From Panorpa germanica (taxonomy: Eukaryota; Arthropoda; Insecta; Mecoptera; Panorpidae), in assembly GCA_963678705.1 (NCBI GenBank), contig OY783204.1, forward strand, positions 26,174,759-26,238,758: a stretch of DNA of 64,000 nt. The letters run 5' to 3'. This document shows positions 13,669 through 25,700 of the stretch, piece by piece. The first letter of the stretch is position 1. Every line of letters starts with the position of its first letter. The notes beneath the pieces were generated by a model. That model ran no database searches. It saw only the letters and a list, made by a program, of their open reading frames with translations, and was not told where the DNA came from. The position numbers were made by a program, and so were the translations under genes.

Positions 13669-14631
13669 AATGGGCTTGAGTCCTACGCTTTAATTTCTAA
13701 AAAAGTGTACTATATATTGATAAAGTGGGTTACTACCCAGTAAACATTTTGGAGTAAATTCTACTTAATTTCTATTACGTATCATGAATTTTTTGTCCGG
13801 AACGCGTTCGTTTTCTATTCAGTCGTTCAAAGGAAAGGTCCTTTTTATGAGCTACAGACATTGCAACGACGGTTCACTGCTGAATTAAAAGCGGAGTCGG
13901 TTTATGATTTATGACCGGATAATAAAAATATACCCATGTGGGAAAGAAACAGAAATACTTAATGAATGATGTTGGAAAAAGAAAGAATATTATTATGAAA
14001 AACTAACACAAAATCTGTGACAGGTAGAGAACTTGTAAAGCGTTAGAATAGAATTGTACGAGTGACTCGAACTTCACCAAATTGTTTACTGGGTAGAACC
14101 TCAAATGTTCAATTATTTTTTAATAACTCCTTATATTTTAAGAGATATTAACAATTAAAAAAGTCATTTGTTCTCTTTAATTATTAAAGGGATTCAACGT
14201 TGTACACATTCCAACTACATGTGACATCACAAGCGCTAGTTGCTATCTGTTTTATACAACAGAGCGTAAAAGAGATAGCATATTCAAAATAGAACTCTGC
14301 CAAGTTTACAGGTTTTGCCGTAACAGGGTTAAATAAAATAAAAACTTATTATTCCTTGACTTGACTTGATTATTTCGACTACCAACAGCTACAAAACATT
14401 ACCACAGCACTGACCTACTCAACAAATACCTGACGTTAAAATGCATTTCACGTCATACAAATATGGCCGACTATTTCTAGCGTTAAAACTACAATTCAAA
14501 TTTTTAATTAATATGTTTCCGTCAACATTTAGATATTTAATAAAATAGACACGCCAATACACATTTATTAACATCAATTTCAATCAACAATTGAAAAATC
14601 GACCACTAAAAAATGAGGACACAAACCCATT
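13669..14631 (+). mobile_element. F1 element interrupted by a nested F3 element
   Basis: Outer ends AATGGGCTTGAGTCC and GAGGACACAAACCCATT belong to F1. The F1 body is split at 13735 by an F3 copy. The F1 end lies only 22 bases from the splice acceptor of the first coding exon of the LDLa gene. Confidence 0.88.
13736..14093. mobile_element. F3 element (subtype b) nested in F1, with TA target duplication
   Basis: CCCAGTAAACATTTTGGAG to AAATTGTTTACTGGG. Other F1 copies read GGTTACTAGAACC at this point; here the sequence is GGTTACTA-[element]-TAGAACC, so the target TA was duplicated on insertion. Confidence 0.92.
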
Positions 14632-14653
14632 ACTTATATTTTCTTATTTACAG

Positions 14654-17600
14654 ATGGATAATCCATCTTACCAAGATGATGACGACCCTTTAAATACACA
14701 TACTGGACCACGCTTTCATAGTCATCCACGCAACCGTCTTCCAGAGCAATCCACCAGCCGACCAGCGCGATGTCATACAACCCCCTGCACTCCAGAACCT
14801 TGCAGCAGTACACAACCCCCTGAACTTCCAGATAGAAATTCCTACATACCTCGATTAGAGAATATATACAGCATCCCAGTAACGCGTCCTTCCGTTTTAT
14901 CAGAGTCTCTACTAAGAAGAACGGAAATACCACCATGTTTACAATACAGAAATTCTCCAAATTCGAATAGTTGTCCAACGGTGTTAAAGCAATATAGAAG
15001 ATCACCAAATCGGACGGTGGAATCTTCTCCAATTTATTCGGTTCCTATTAACACAATATCACAAGGTATTCCTGAGGAAGATTATGTGACGGAGAGATCA
15101 GTTTGGGGATTAAATGGATCTCAAGTGCTCCGTGTGGAAGAATCTAAAGATAGGAGGAAAGGATCCGTTATAGCATGGGCGATAGGTTTAGGAACTATTT
15201 TATTGCTTCTTGGAGGCGGATTATATTTTTATTTGGGTAAGTTTTTATCTCTCTGAAACTACCTTTCTATTTGATCTTGATTCATATTCAATCACGCTTA
15301 TGAAAACGAAATGCCATTGAAATACTCTTTGCAAAACCTTTCCAGTCTTAATTTTGGCATCCATCTTGTCCTCTATTTGAATTTAGGACTCCATCTTGAA
15401 AAAAATAAGGAGAAAATCCGTTTTCTTTGCAGTATCTTCTTACCTATTGGTCATAAGATAAAAATACTTATGTTATCTAACTTGGAGAGGACTGAATTTG
15501 TACATATAAGTTCAAATTACGAGAGTTCGGCGGTGACTCATACTTAAAACAAGTTGTGGGGTATAAATTGCCGATATAACTAAAAAGCACTGACTCACTT
15601 ACTTTTCTATAATGTATATAGGAACGAATAAGATAAAATTGATTATCGTATTATAGATTTATACCTCTCTTATAACCTTTTTTAAGTATAAGTCCCCGCC
15701 GAACTATCGTGATTTGTATTATACAACAGTTTTTTGAGCTAAACAACTGAAATTTACTAATGATTCAAAGTAGCGAATAATATTTAAGTGTGAATTCACG
15801 CGCTTACAATTTTGCCCATATTTCTTGAACATATTATAGTGTATAAACATATTATATATCATTTAGAAGGATTTTTAACGTTGTACAAATTATATTTAAA
15901 TGCTTTTTTGATAAAGTAAATAGTTCATACATAAAATAAATATATAATTATCATTTCCAGAACCTGAAAGACTACAATTACTTAGAAATATAATAATGTA
16001 CTATAATAATAACGTAACAAGCAGTAATCATTCTGAAGAAGTAACAATTAAATATGAAGACACACAGCAGACCACTTTACCAGCCGTCTTCGAAGAAGAA
16101 ATCACAACGCCAAGGGTTGTATTAGAAAGTGATATTATTATTAAAGAAAATAACGATATTAGTCCAACAAGAAAAAGTATTGTAACAGAAAAAAAAATAT
16201 TTAAATTACCAGATAGAAAAGAATATGAAAATTATAGGGTAGTCAAAGTATCAGAAGGGAAGAGGAATGAAAAGAATTGTTGGGAGTGTACAGGAGAAAC
16301 GGAAGTTTGTGTAGCGATAGCTGGTGACGTCACACCTGTTTGTCGAGAGGCTTATGATCATACAGATCCTACAGGTAAAATATTTTCAAAATTATAACAC
16401 CTTAATTTTTATGTTATTTTAAATTTGTTTGCATAGTTTGTTGTTTTAAAGATGCTATGAGTTATAAGTTATATTTACGTAACATTTACATGACTTAATT
16501 TGTATAAAATTAAACTAGGTATATTGATAAAGTCTTCTAATTCTTTGATACCATGAAGATTTCCTACCAGTATGTAATTTTAACAATATTTCAGGTTGTG
16601 GAGGACTTTGTGCACTCTACACTGAGGCCTGTCAATCACTGGACCGTCGCCAAGGCGCGTATCGGTGTCGTGTCTTAGAAGCGCTGCCACCATGCCTGCC
16701 GCAAGAGTGGAGATGTTACAACGACCTCTGCATCCCCGCAGAAAAGCGCTGTGATGGACATCTAAACTGCTACGACCATTCCGATGAATACAATTGTGGT
16801 AAATATAAATATATACAACAATTCCTCGATTAACGCTGACTCGTATAATGCGAATATTTTCGAAATAAAAAAAATCCTAATTTAAAAGGTCAAAATGATG
16901 AAAAAGAAGCATATTTTCGATAATGTTTTTTGATGACACAGTTAATATATAATTATTTCTGTAATTACTACATGATAAAATGGCATTTGAAGAATACTTT
17001 GTGAAATTTTCATAAATAAATAGTAAGAAATGAGGCATTGACAGAGAATCTTCGCAGACTTCACAAAAAAAAGTACATAACTCATCACTGGATTTTCTGA
17101 ATTCGAAAAACCTAAATGATTTCATTAGTTGATAAGTTTCTGCAGGTAACGCTGTCGAGTTTTTCTTTTTTTATTGATTTTTCAATTTTTTACAGTACTT
17201 AAAAGTCTAAATACCGATTTTTCATGAAAAAAATCAGAAGCTTTGTTATTCTAAAATACGTTAATATAAAAAAATTTAAAAAAACTCGACAGCGTTACTG
17301 TGGCATTTATGTAAAGAAAGAGTGTGCAAAATTTCAAAAGAATCGGTCCAGTAGATTTTGAGGTAGAGAGTGCACCGGCTCTGAAAAAGCTATGTGTGAG
17401 AAACCGCATTTAAAAGTTTCAAAGGTGAAGACTTAAAACTCTATATCTCCGACAGTTTTGCTGCAATCGACTTCAAATTTTTACACAATAAACTTAATAT
17501 GTTGTACAATAATATAAATAAATTAAAAAAAAGTTGAAACCTTACCGCCCCCTCTTACAAGCAATCTCTAAAAAAAGAGCCCCTATATTCACTATAGAAT

Positions 17601-18790
17601 CATCCAAAAACTCTAGTTCCATTTCATTTTATGGTTTACTAGTCAAGGAGGGTTCATCTTTGAATAATTTGACCGAATGAAACCTTTGACTTTTGCTACG
17701 GGTATGGCATAACAAGCAACAGAAAACAAAACATGACATTCTATACTAGTAAGAAGTTTAGCGAATTATAGGTAATAAGAATCCTTAAAAGTTAACTTTT
17801 AAGCTTTCGGGTCATAAGGCTTCTGTAAATATTTAGCTCTGTGAAATACCGAGGGTGGCAATTTTGTTGACGCTGAATGATTTACAATTATTGATAAACA
17901 AAATAAAAATAATTATATTTTCAGAATGTGATTTGAGCACTCATTTCCAATGCGGTAACAAAACGTCCTGTTTGCCGCTCCAAAAGAAATGCGACCGGGT
18001 TGTGGATTGTTGGGACGGTTCTGACGAACTAACGTGTGCTATAGGTAAAGTAATTATTTATTAAATCTACGATATAATTAAGCTGTGCACTCGTGTAAAC
18101 TTGTGTACTGAAAAATAATAAAAAGATATAATTAAATTATTTATTTCTCATGAGAGGAAGTTTCTACTTTAATATTGACGTCGCAAGATTCGATTCCAGT
18201 GTGACAGACCTTAATTCTTTCCTAAATCTAGGATCCAATTGAGCATTGTAATTTTCACGAAAAATATTAAAAACTAATTGAATTAGTTCTAAAAACGTAA
18301 ACAAACATGTTTCATAGTAATTTTAATTCGATTATTTTTGCTATATATATATATTACCTAAACCTATTTAACATCTGTTGATTTTGTACAGGATGTACAA
18401 TGATGTAAAAGTACATCCGGTTAATTTTTTCATAACACATCAATTAAATAAAATAATAACAAATTACACTACAATTTATATAATAGTATTCATTAAATAA
18501 ATAATGTTTCTATATTCTTTTCAGCGTGCCCTGAGGGTCAGTTTTCCTGCAGCACTGGTAAAGAATGTGTTTTGCGTGCTTACTTCTGCGACGGCCTTGC
18601 GGATTGTACTGATCAGAGTGATGAACCCAGAGGATGTGCTGGAGCTTGCCGTGGACATGAAGCAAAATGTCGGAATGGAAGATGCATCCCTAAGAATGTC
18701 CTGTGCGATGGTGAAGATAATTGTGGGGACCTATCAGATGAAACCTCTTGCCCTGTGGCGAAGATAAATAAACCAGTGATGCTGCATTGA
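14654..18790 (+). CDS. Type II single-pass membrane protein with four LDL-receptor class A repeats
   Basis: Exons 14654-15236, 15961-16374, 16595-16798, 17925-18044 and 18525-18790 join in phase to give 528 residues. There is no signal peptide. A Pro/Ser/Arg-rich N-terminus of about 170 residues ends in a charged stretch (EESKDRRKG) and is followed by a hydrophobic segment at about 171-194, so the N-terminus should be cytoplasmic. The ectodomain starts with an acidic/Thr-rich stalk and a Cys-rich segment (about 290-357). Four LDLa repeats follow at about 366-400, 402-437, 442-480 and 483-516, each with the calcium-binding pattern ([52 protein letters not shown]). The protein stops 12 residues after the last repeat's final Cys, with no protease, EGF or beta-propeller domain. 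The ATG lies directly after an acceptor AG. Family knowledge suggests ligand or lipoprotein binding; the ligand is unknown and I do not recognise an ortholog. Confidence 0.88.
15506..15720. mobile_element. F4 element in intron 1 of the LDLa gene
   Basis: AGTTCAAATTACGAGAGTTC at the left and CGCCGAACTATCGTGATTTG at the right; the body matches the copy at 10214. Confidence 0.78.
17146..17298. mobile_element. Inverted-repeat element in intron 3 of the LDLa gene
   Basis: GTAACGCTGTCGAGTTTTT at the left and its exact inverse AAAAACTCGACAGCGTTAC at the right enclose 115 bases of AT-rich sequence. Confidence 0.75.
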
Positions 18791-19521
18791 AAAATATCTC
18801 ATTAATTCACGCTAAAAGAGAATTATATATTTGTAGAGTGAATTTCTTTTCTAAAAGGATTCATTTTTTACAGTAATACAGACCTAAGCTATTATTTAAA
18901 AAGATTCCATGCTAAAAAATATGATTAATAATTTTTTTAAAAGTGATTATATATGTACAATTTAAGCATTTTAAACTTTGAGTGCAACCCTTCTTACACA
19001 TTTGTATCGCTGTAATTTTAATTGGTACTAATGCGTCGTCCACATCGGTATAACATCAACATTTCTTGGAGGTGGTTGTTCAACATGTCCAAACCGAAGT
19101 AACATGTAACTTAATACAAAAAAATAATAAATTAAGTAATAAAATCATCTATCTGCAAAATTCTTTGGGTCTGGTCAAAAGAAACAGAATATTTTATTTT
19201 TATTTAATTTTTTACCATGTCATTCTAGTATATAAAGGATAAAGTGGGACATTTGTATAGTTTTAGACTTATTATTTATCTGTATGAATGTCGCATTGGT
19301 TTGGTGCATAAAAGATCAACAAATCTAGTACACAACTTATGAAAATATATGAATGGTGGATGTCGCATTGGTCGATACTTAAGATTTTTTACCTCCCTAG
19401 AAGTTTCTGTATTAAGAACATGTCAAGACAAATTGTTGGACAATAATCACTAAATTCTATAATAAAAAACCTAGTCAATTATCCAAATATAGTTATGTAT
19501 TGTATATGTGTATATATGAGA

Positions 19522-19531
19522 AATAAATAAA
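19522..19531 (+). terminator. Poly(A) signal, probable 3' end of the LDLa gene
   Basis: Two overlapping AATAAA hexamers lie about 730 bases after the LDLa stop codon. On the opposite strand a TTTATT (AATAAA on minus) at 19558-19563 would serve the distal Ars2 transcript, so the two genes end tail to tail. Confidence 0.35.
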
Positions 19532-19795
19532 CCAATATTTTACTAAGACAAAAGAATTTATTATTTTAAAATACTAATTCCATGCTAAAATAAATCTTGA
19601 CAAATATATTGAAAATCGTAGTTTATATAAAATAAAAGTAAGTTATTTGGAACAATGATTGATTATTTTAAAACTTACATCCTAATTAAATTCTAAAATA
19701 CTTTGGAAGTAATAATAATACATAATTATAAAATCTATAATTAAAAATAAATATTATTACTTTGGTTATATCTTTAGTAATATAAATAATATTTT

Positions 19796-22700
19796 TCAAA
19801 TAAATTCATCTAGTTCTCTAGGTGCATCTAGGTCCCTATAATGGATCACTGGTCGGAAATCGCCGCCTCTGAAATAGATAAAAATATTGAAAATACTTCT
19901 TAAATAATATCTTCAGGATTTTTATGGACAAAATTACATATTCGATTTAATATAAAAGTTAGTGATATTATAAACAGACTGTTTTTCACGTAAATCCTGT
20001 GTAAGACAAAAAGCAAAACATAAATTACTTTCAGAAGAAGAAAAATTAAAAATAATTATGATTTATTTCTATTGCACAATTTACAAAACAAGTTTTTTTA
20101 ATTTTTTTGTTTATTCTGTAATAATGCACTTCTTTGTAGTTGTCCTGTGGAATTAAGATATATAAATTAAAGAAATATATTTGAGTTGTTTAATTTTTTT
20201 TATTATTTATACCTAGAGATTAATTATATGGCATAGCACTATGAATCCTAGAACAATTAATTTTCTATTTATATATAAACAATTAAATAAGTTAGTTCAT
20301 AGTTTATTTCGAACAAAACTATTTCTGATAATTGTGCCAGTCGCCATTTGAACAAATGTTAAATTTCATAACCTATATAAAAGTTTAATTCTTGTGAGGT
20401 GTTTTCTTCCAAATATTATGACAAAACAATAGATAGGTTCATAGAAAAGAATCGTAATATCCTAATATTCTTCAACTCCGAAGTTATCTATTAAGAGTGC
20501 CTCTCTAAACTAAGCTCGATCGCAAGAAATACCATCTAAAAAATAAACGAAAGCAGAAGGAAGTGCAATAACTTTTAGTTGTAAACCTACAAGCTATTTT
20601 TCTATTTAGAAAAATGTTCGTGTTCGTTTTACACTTTTTCTGTATCTGTCGTTATACAAGGATCATTATTTTCTATAAAACAACATTAAATTCACAGAGC
20701 AACAATTATTTTACAATCGAACATATCTAGTTCTCAAAAATTCAGAAAGTGCTAAACGAGGGTAATATTTTTTCTTGAATAAAAAGCAATATTAATATTT
20801 GTCATAAAATATAGTTAATTTAAATAAATGTCTTCTCCGTTCTTAACTACTCTTAGGCAAATGCATTTTTCAAATCCGCTGCTATCTGCTATTGCTGAAA
20901 ATTCACTTATTCTTAAAAACATAAGCTTAAAATATTTAGAAATAGACTCGTAACACAATACATACGTCATAGAAACATTCACAAATTCACACAGTCCTCC
21001 CAGAAAATGAAAACAAATAAATCATAATTTTGAAAATAAAATTTATTGAAATAGTAAGCATTAATCCATTAATTAAGATTTACAAAGTCGTCACAATATT
21101 AATAAGTGTTAAAAGAATATTAAAGGAAAAAATACGAAATTACACCTTCCAATAAAAATTAAATATCATTAGAAATAATGGTGAAAGTATGTATTAATAT
21201 TTAATCAAAATTATATATGTAACATAATTTACCAAATTGTAGATTCATTATTAATGTATATAGTGAATATATAAAAGTGTATATAAAATATAAAACAATA
21301 ATTGTATATGCAAAAATATTTCGTGGGTAAATTTGGAAACATATAAATCGAAATATATAAACACATTAGAATCTTATTTTCTATCTATTACTTATTTTTT
21401 AAAAGTAATCGCTACTTTCTGGGAGGTCTAGGTCGTTGTATGCCACAATTGGTCGACGAATTTCAGTTGTTGGTTCCCTGCAAAATGCGCGATGTAAATC
21501 AGAGAATAAGTAGTAAAATATCAGCAGAGTAAAATATAAAAACATTTTAGTATTTGCCTATTAAACAAACAACAATTTCAACAACCATAACCAATTCCAC
21601 ATTTCTACCACAGATGTCTTAAGGCAAATATCAAAATAATAACAGTTATTAATAAATAATATAAAAACGGTACTGAATATCATTTATAATATAAATTATA
21701 AAACATATATCAGTAGAACCTTAAGGAGAATTTTGAATTAGTATTCAATGTTATTTACATAAAATCGATAGTTAATTGGTATATCATAGAAATAAAGCAT
21801 AGCATTCAATAATTGTAACTTCTATGTATATAACAAAGATTATTTCAATTATTATCAATAAGGTACTAACGATTTTCAGTACTGATTTAAATTATCATTA
21901 AGAATAATGTTTATTTTAAAATTCACAATAACTTAAGCAATGATTAAATTCACGAAGACCTTCTTGTTTTATTTTTAACGTAAATTCAGTGAGTTTTTAG
22001 ATATAATAAAAATAAATCTGATTATTTCTACAACATACCAATTTTAATAAAAATTTTATTTTCAAAATTAATATCAACAAATAAATAAAAATGAACATAT
22101 AGTTTAAGACATGCACTAAATTATTAAATATTTCTTAATAATACACTAGAATAACTTATAAAACGGACTAATTCGTTAACTTATTATATTCTCTGTTATT
22201 TATATAAACATACCGTCCCCTATTAAAACCTCCACGGGGTCTGGGAGCATATCCTTGGAAACCGAATCCTCCGTAAGGCATATGATGATATCCACCACGG
22301 CCACCGTAAGTTGGTCCTGGGGGTGGCCCATAACCACCGTATCTGACAAGGGGTAATTAATATATATTATAAATTTATATCTAAACAATTTTAGATATTA
22401 TGCTTGAGAAATAAACTTACGGAGGTGGGTGATGTGCAGCACCACCTTCTGGTTTACGCGTATTGCCTGGGTGTTCCGGAAGTTGAGGTCGTTTTGGATC
22501 TCTTAAGTAATTGTTAAAATATTCAACTTCCTTTTTAACTTCATCTACCTTTTCTCCATGTTTATTAAATATATGTTTCCTTATAAAATCCGGACCCTTG
22601 AATTTCTTTCCTGATAATGGGCATAACCACTTATCTTTTGCAAGTTCCTGTGTGTTAGCAAGAACAAATTTTTCAACCTACAAATTAAAAATAAAATTAA

Positions 22701-25700
22701 TGAGTTTATAAGAAGTTAATAAGTCAACGGTTTTTAAATGATATTTACTTCTCCTTCAGAATCTTTTGCCCCCAATTTATTGAATTCATCTTCATCTAGC
22801 TCTTGTAACGGAGCTAAAAATGTTGACATTTTTACTTCAAACATACGAATATATTCATTGATTTCATTTTGAGTTACTTTATTTGAGGGGGGTGGTCCAC
22901 GGGCATGCATTATTCCGCATCTACAAATAAACAATGAATAAATATAACAAAATGTGTATTTATGAAAAGCAGACAATTATTATCATTTACCTATTAGGCA
23001 TCTCATCCTCATAAGGATATTCACAATGATTATAAAAATCAACAGAATGAACAATTCTTAAATAAAGAATTAATTTGTCTAGCACTTTTGTTAACGCGGC
23101 GTCTCTTTCAATAGTTTCACCTTTACTTTCATCATTTTCCCCATTATCTGCAGAACCAGTTAAACCTAAAAGTTCATCTTCTTCAGCTGAAGCTTCTTCG
23201 ATTAAATAATCTGTTATATTATGAAGTACAGGATTTCTTGAAACTAATCCAAATGATTGTTGTATTGATTTCTTCTCTTCATTATCTAACCATAAATTTG
23301 CTTTCGAATCTAAATTATGTGTTATTTTTGCACACAGTTTTATATCTGATCTTACTACTTGCTTATGAGCTGTTAGTCCACTAACAGGACGAACTCGGCG
23401 TGATAAATCACGATTCACTATTGCTCCTAACTCACATTCGCGTAACTGAAATAAAATTAAATTCATTCAATGTTTGTTTTATTTTATTAAGATTAACATT
23501 AAAGTATAAAAAGTGTCGTACCCGAATATTATTAAGATTCCAGCATATTTCTTTTATATTTACTTCTCTTCTAAAAGTTAACCATCCCCTTCTAAACCAT
23601 CTTCTCTCTTGAAGAGGATCTGCTATGGCCACTCGTAGGTAGCCAGTATAACGTTTACACATCTAAAACATTGAATATTAAATAAAGAATATATAATATT
23701 TACTTTTATATATGGTGAAAATATATAAATATATACTAACTGCTTCTACTTCAGCTTTGGTAATTGTTGGCGACAAATTTCTTAAAAATATTGATGTAGT
23801 TTTATGAAGAGCTCTCGGTTCTTTTTCTTTATTTTCATCTTCTACTTCAACTGTAGGTACTTCTTTTTCTTCTTCAGGCTTTTTCTCAGGTTCTTTTGCT
23901 TCCGGTATTTCTTCGGTGTCTTCCACATCAGATTTTTTCTAAAAAAAACAGTACAATATATGAAAATAAATACTTATATATCTTATATGTTAAGTAACAA
24001 TGCATTCACAAAATAATTTACTAACATCTTCTTCCATTTCTTCTCCAGGTTCTTTTTCCGGTTCCGGACTTTTTGGCGCAGTAACTTCGCCGTCACTTTC
24101 ACTATCGCTGCTACTACTAGAACCACTTCCAGAGGAGTACTCACGTTTTCTCTTTTTCGCCTTTTCAGGTTTTGATTTTTCTATCTTATCTTCTTCACCT
24201 TTCTCTTCTTCTGTATCATCTTTCTTCTCAGTATCTTTAGAATCATCTTCTGTTATATCTTTCTTTTCTTCAGGCAGTTCATTACTTTCAGATTTTTCAA
24301 ATTCTGATAAATCATCAGTTTCATCATTTTTTTTCTGCGGTGATTCTTTCGCAACATCTTCAGTTGGTAGTTTTTTTTCTGTAAATAATTTTTTGTTTTA
24401 TAAGAAATTAATACTTTTATTAAATTAAAGCTTTTGATTTTTATCTGCGTAAACCAGAAAATTTTGCATATATTTAGCTAGAATCTGTTATCTCAGTTTC
24501 TAACAAGTATATTGTGTTTTGATTAGTTCATAAGATAAAATTTAGAAAAATCCATGCGCCATGTATTATTTAAAAGATTTTGAAAGTTGCCTTCATAAAG
24601 TAAAGTGGAGTGCATAAAGATATAAAGTGTAGCCTTGAGTATTTTTAGTTTCATATATGTTGTGATTCATTAAATTGTACACATATGACTATTTTAACTA
24701 TTATATGAATTGTTTTTGGTTAACCATAGCCCGAAAATGTTAACAGTGATTAATGAATAAAAATAATTTATGTTATTTTATGATAAGTGTGTTAGGATTG
24801 CTATATAACGCAATCACCTGGATCTGCCACTTCATCAACGGCACTTGTAACCGGCGTGGCTTCTTCAGAGTTTTCTACTATAACTTCAGCCTCAGCTGGT
24901 CTCTCTACAAGACGAAAATGATATATATTTAAAAATACCTAACATTGTGAAAAATAATAATTTCAATTAATTTAAAAGCCTAAGACATTGAGGTTGTTTA
25001 TTATTAGATAATATTTTAACAAAAATAGCGATTCAAAACATTAATTATTTAATACTCACCAATTAAAGGAAGAGGTTTTGGTTTTTCATCTAAAACTTTA
25101 AGATCTTCCTCATCACCTCCTTCCAGTTTAATAACAACAGTGTCTAGTAACCTAATTAACTTTTCAGATTGATCGGATTCTACTGCAACGGACTCGACTG
25201 AACCTTCATTAAGCAATTCCATGAACACAGTCAGTCGGTTCTTAAAACAAAATGGAAATATTACACTATGATTCACTAAATCTTAATTTCAAGTAGAAAA
25301 CTTACTCGCAATGATGTTAATTGTTCTTCTTTCCTTTTGAGCGATTCTTCTGGATGATATTTTATCTTGAACCTGTGGATCAGTAAAATAACATTATATG
25401 ATATTACAAAGTTTCTAAAACACAGATTCAACGATTTCAAGCAAGATCACAAGCAGTAATTAAAACCAATATTATTGTTGAACTAAATTGAAAAAAAATA
25501 TTCAATCATATGAAATCCAACAAATAATTTTCTATAAATTTATTAAAATTATACAGTCTGCTTTTGTTAGAACAATTTGTTCATTTATATATAATAACCT
25601 AGTTAAACAAAATTATGTATATATATAATGAATGAATCATTAGCAATTAATGACTGCTAGACATGTGCATTCTTTATAGACCTTCAATTATTAAAAATAA

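Larger units (their letters stand above)
1..14653. other. Gene-poor left arm
   Basis: No open frame here has protein-like composition with supporting splice signals. It is AT-rich and carries F1, F2, F3, F4, F5 and F6 elements (listed separately), poly-T runs near 7348-7394, a (TA)n run at about 9746-9766, a GC-richer patch at 11740-11830, and the possible untranslated exon ending at 9461. Confidence 0.6.

Noticed and set aside
14634..15032. 132-codon minus-strand frame
   Set aside because: Antisense of the first coding exon of the LDLa gene, whose phase-consistent splicing is well supported.
24000..24428. 142-codon Ser/Phe-rich plus-strand frame
   Set aside because: Antisense of the acidic Glu/Lys linker of Ars2.
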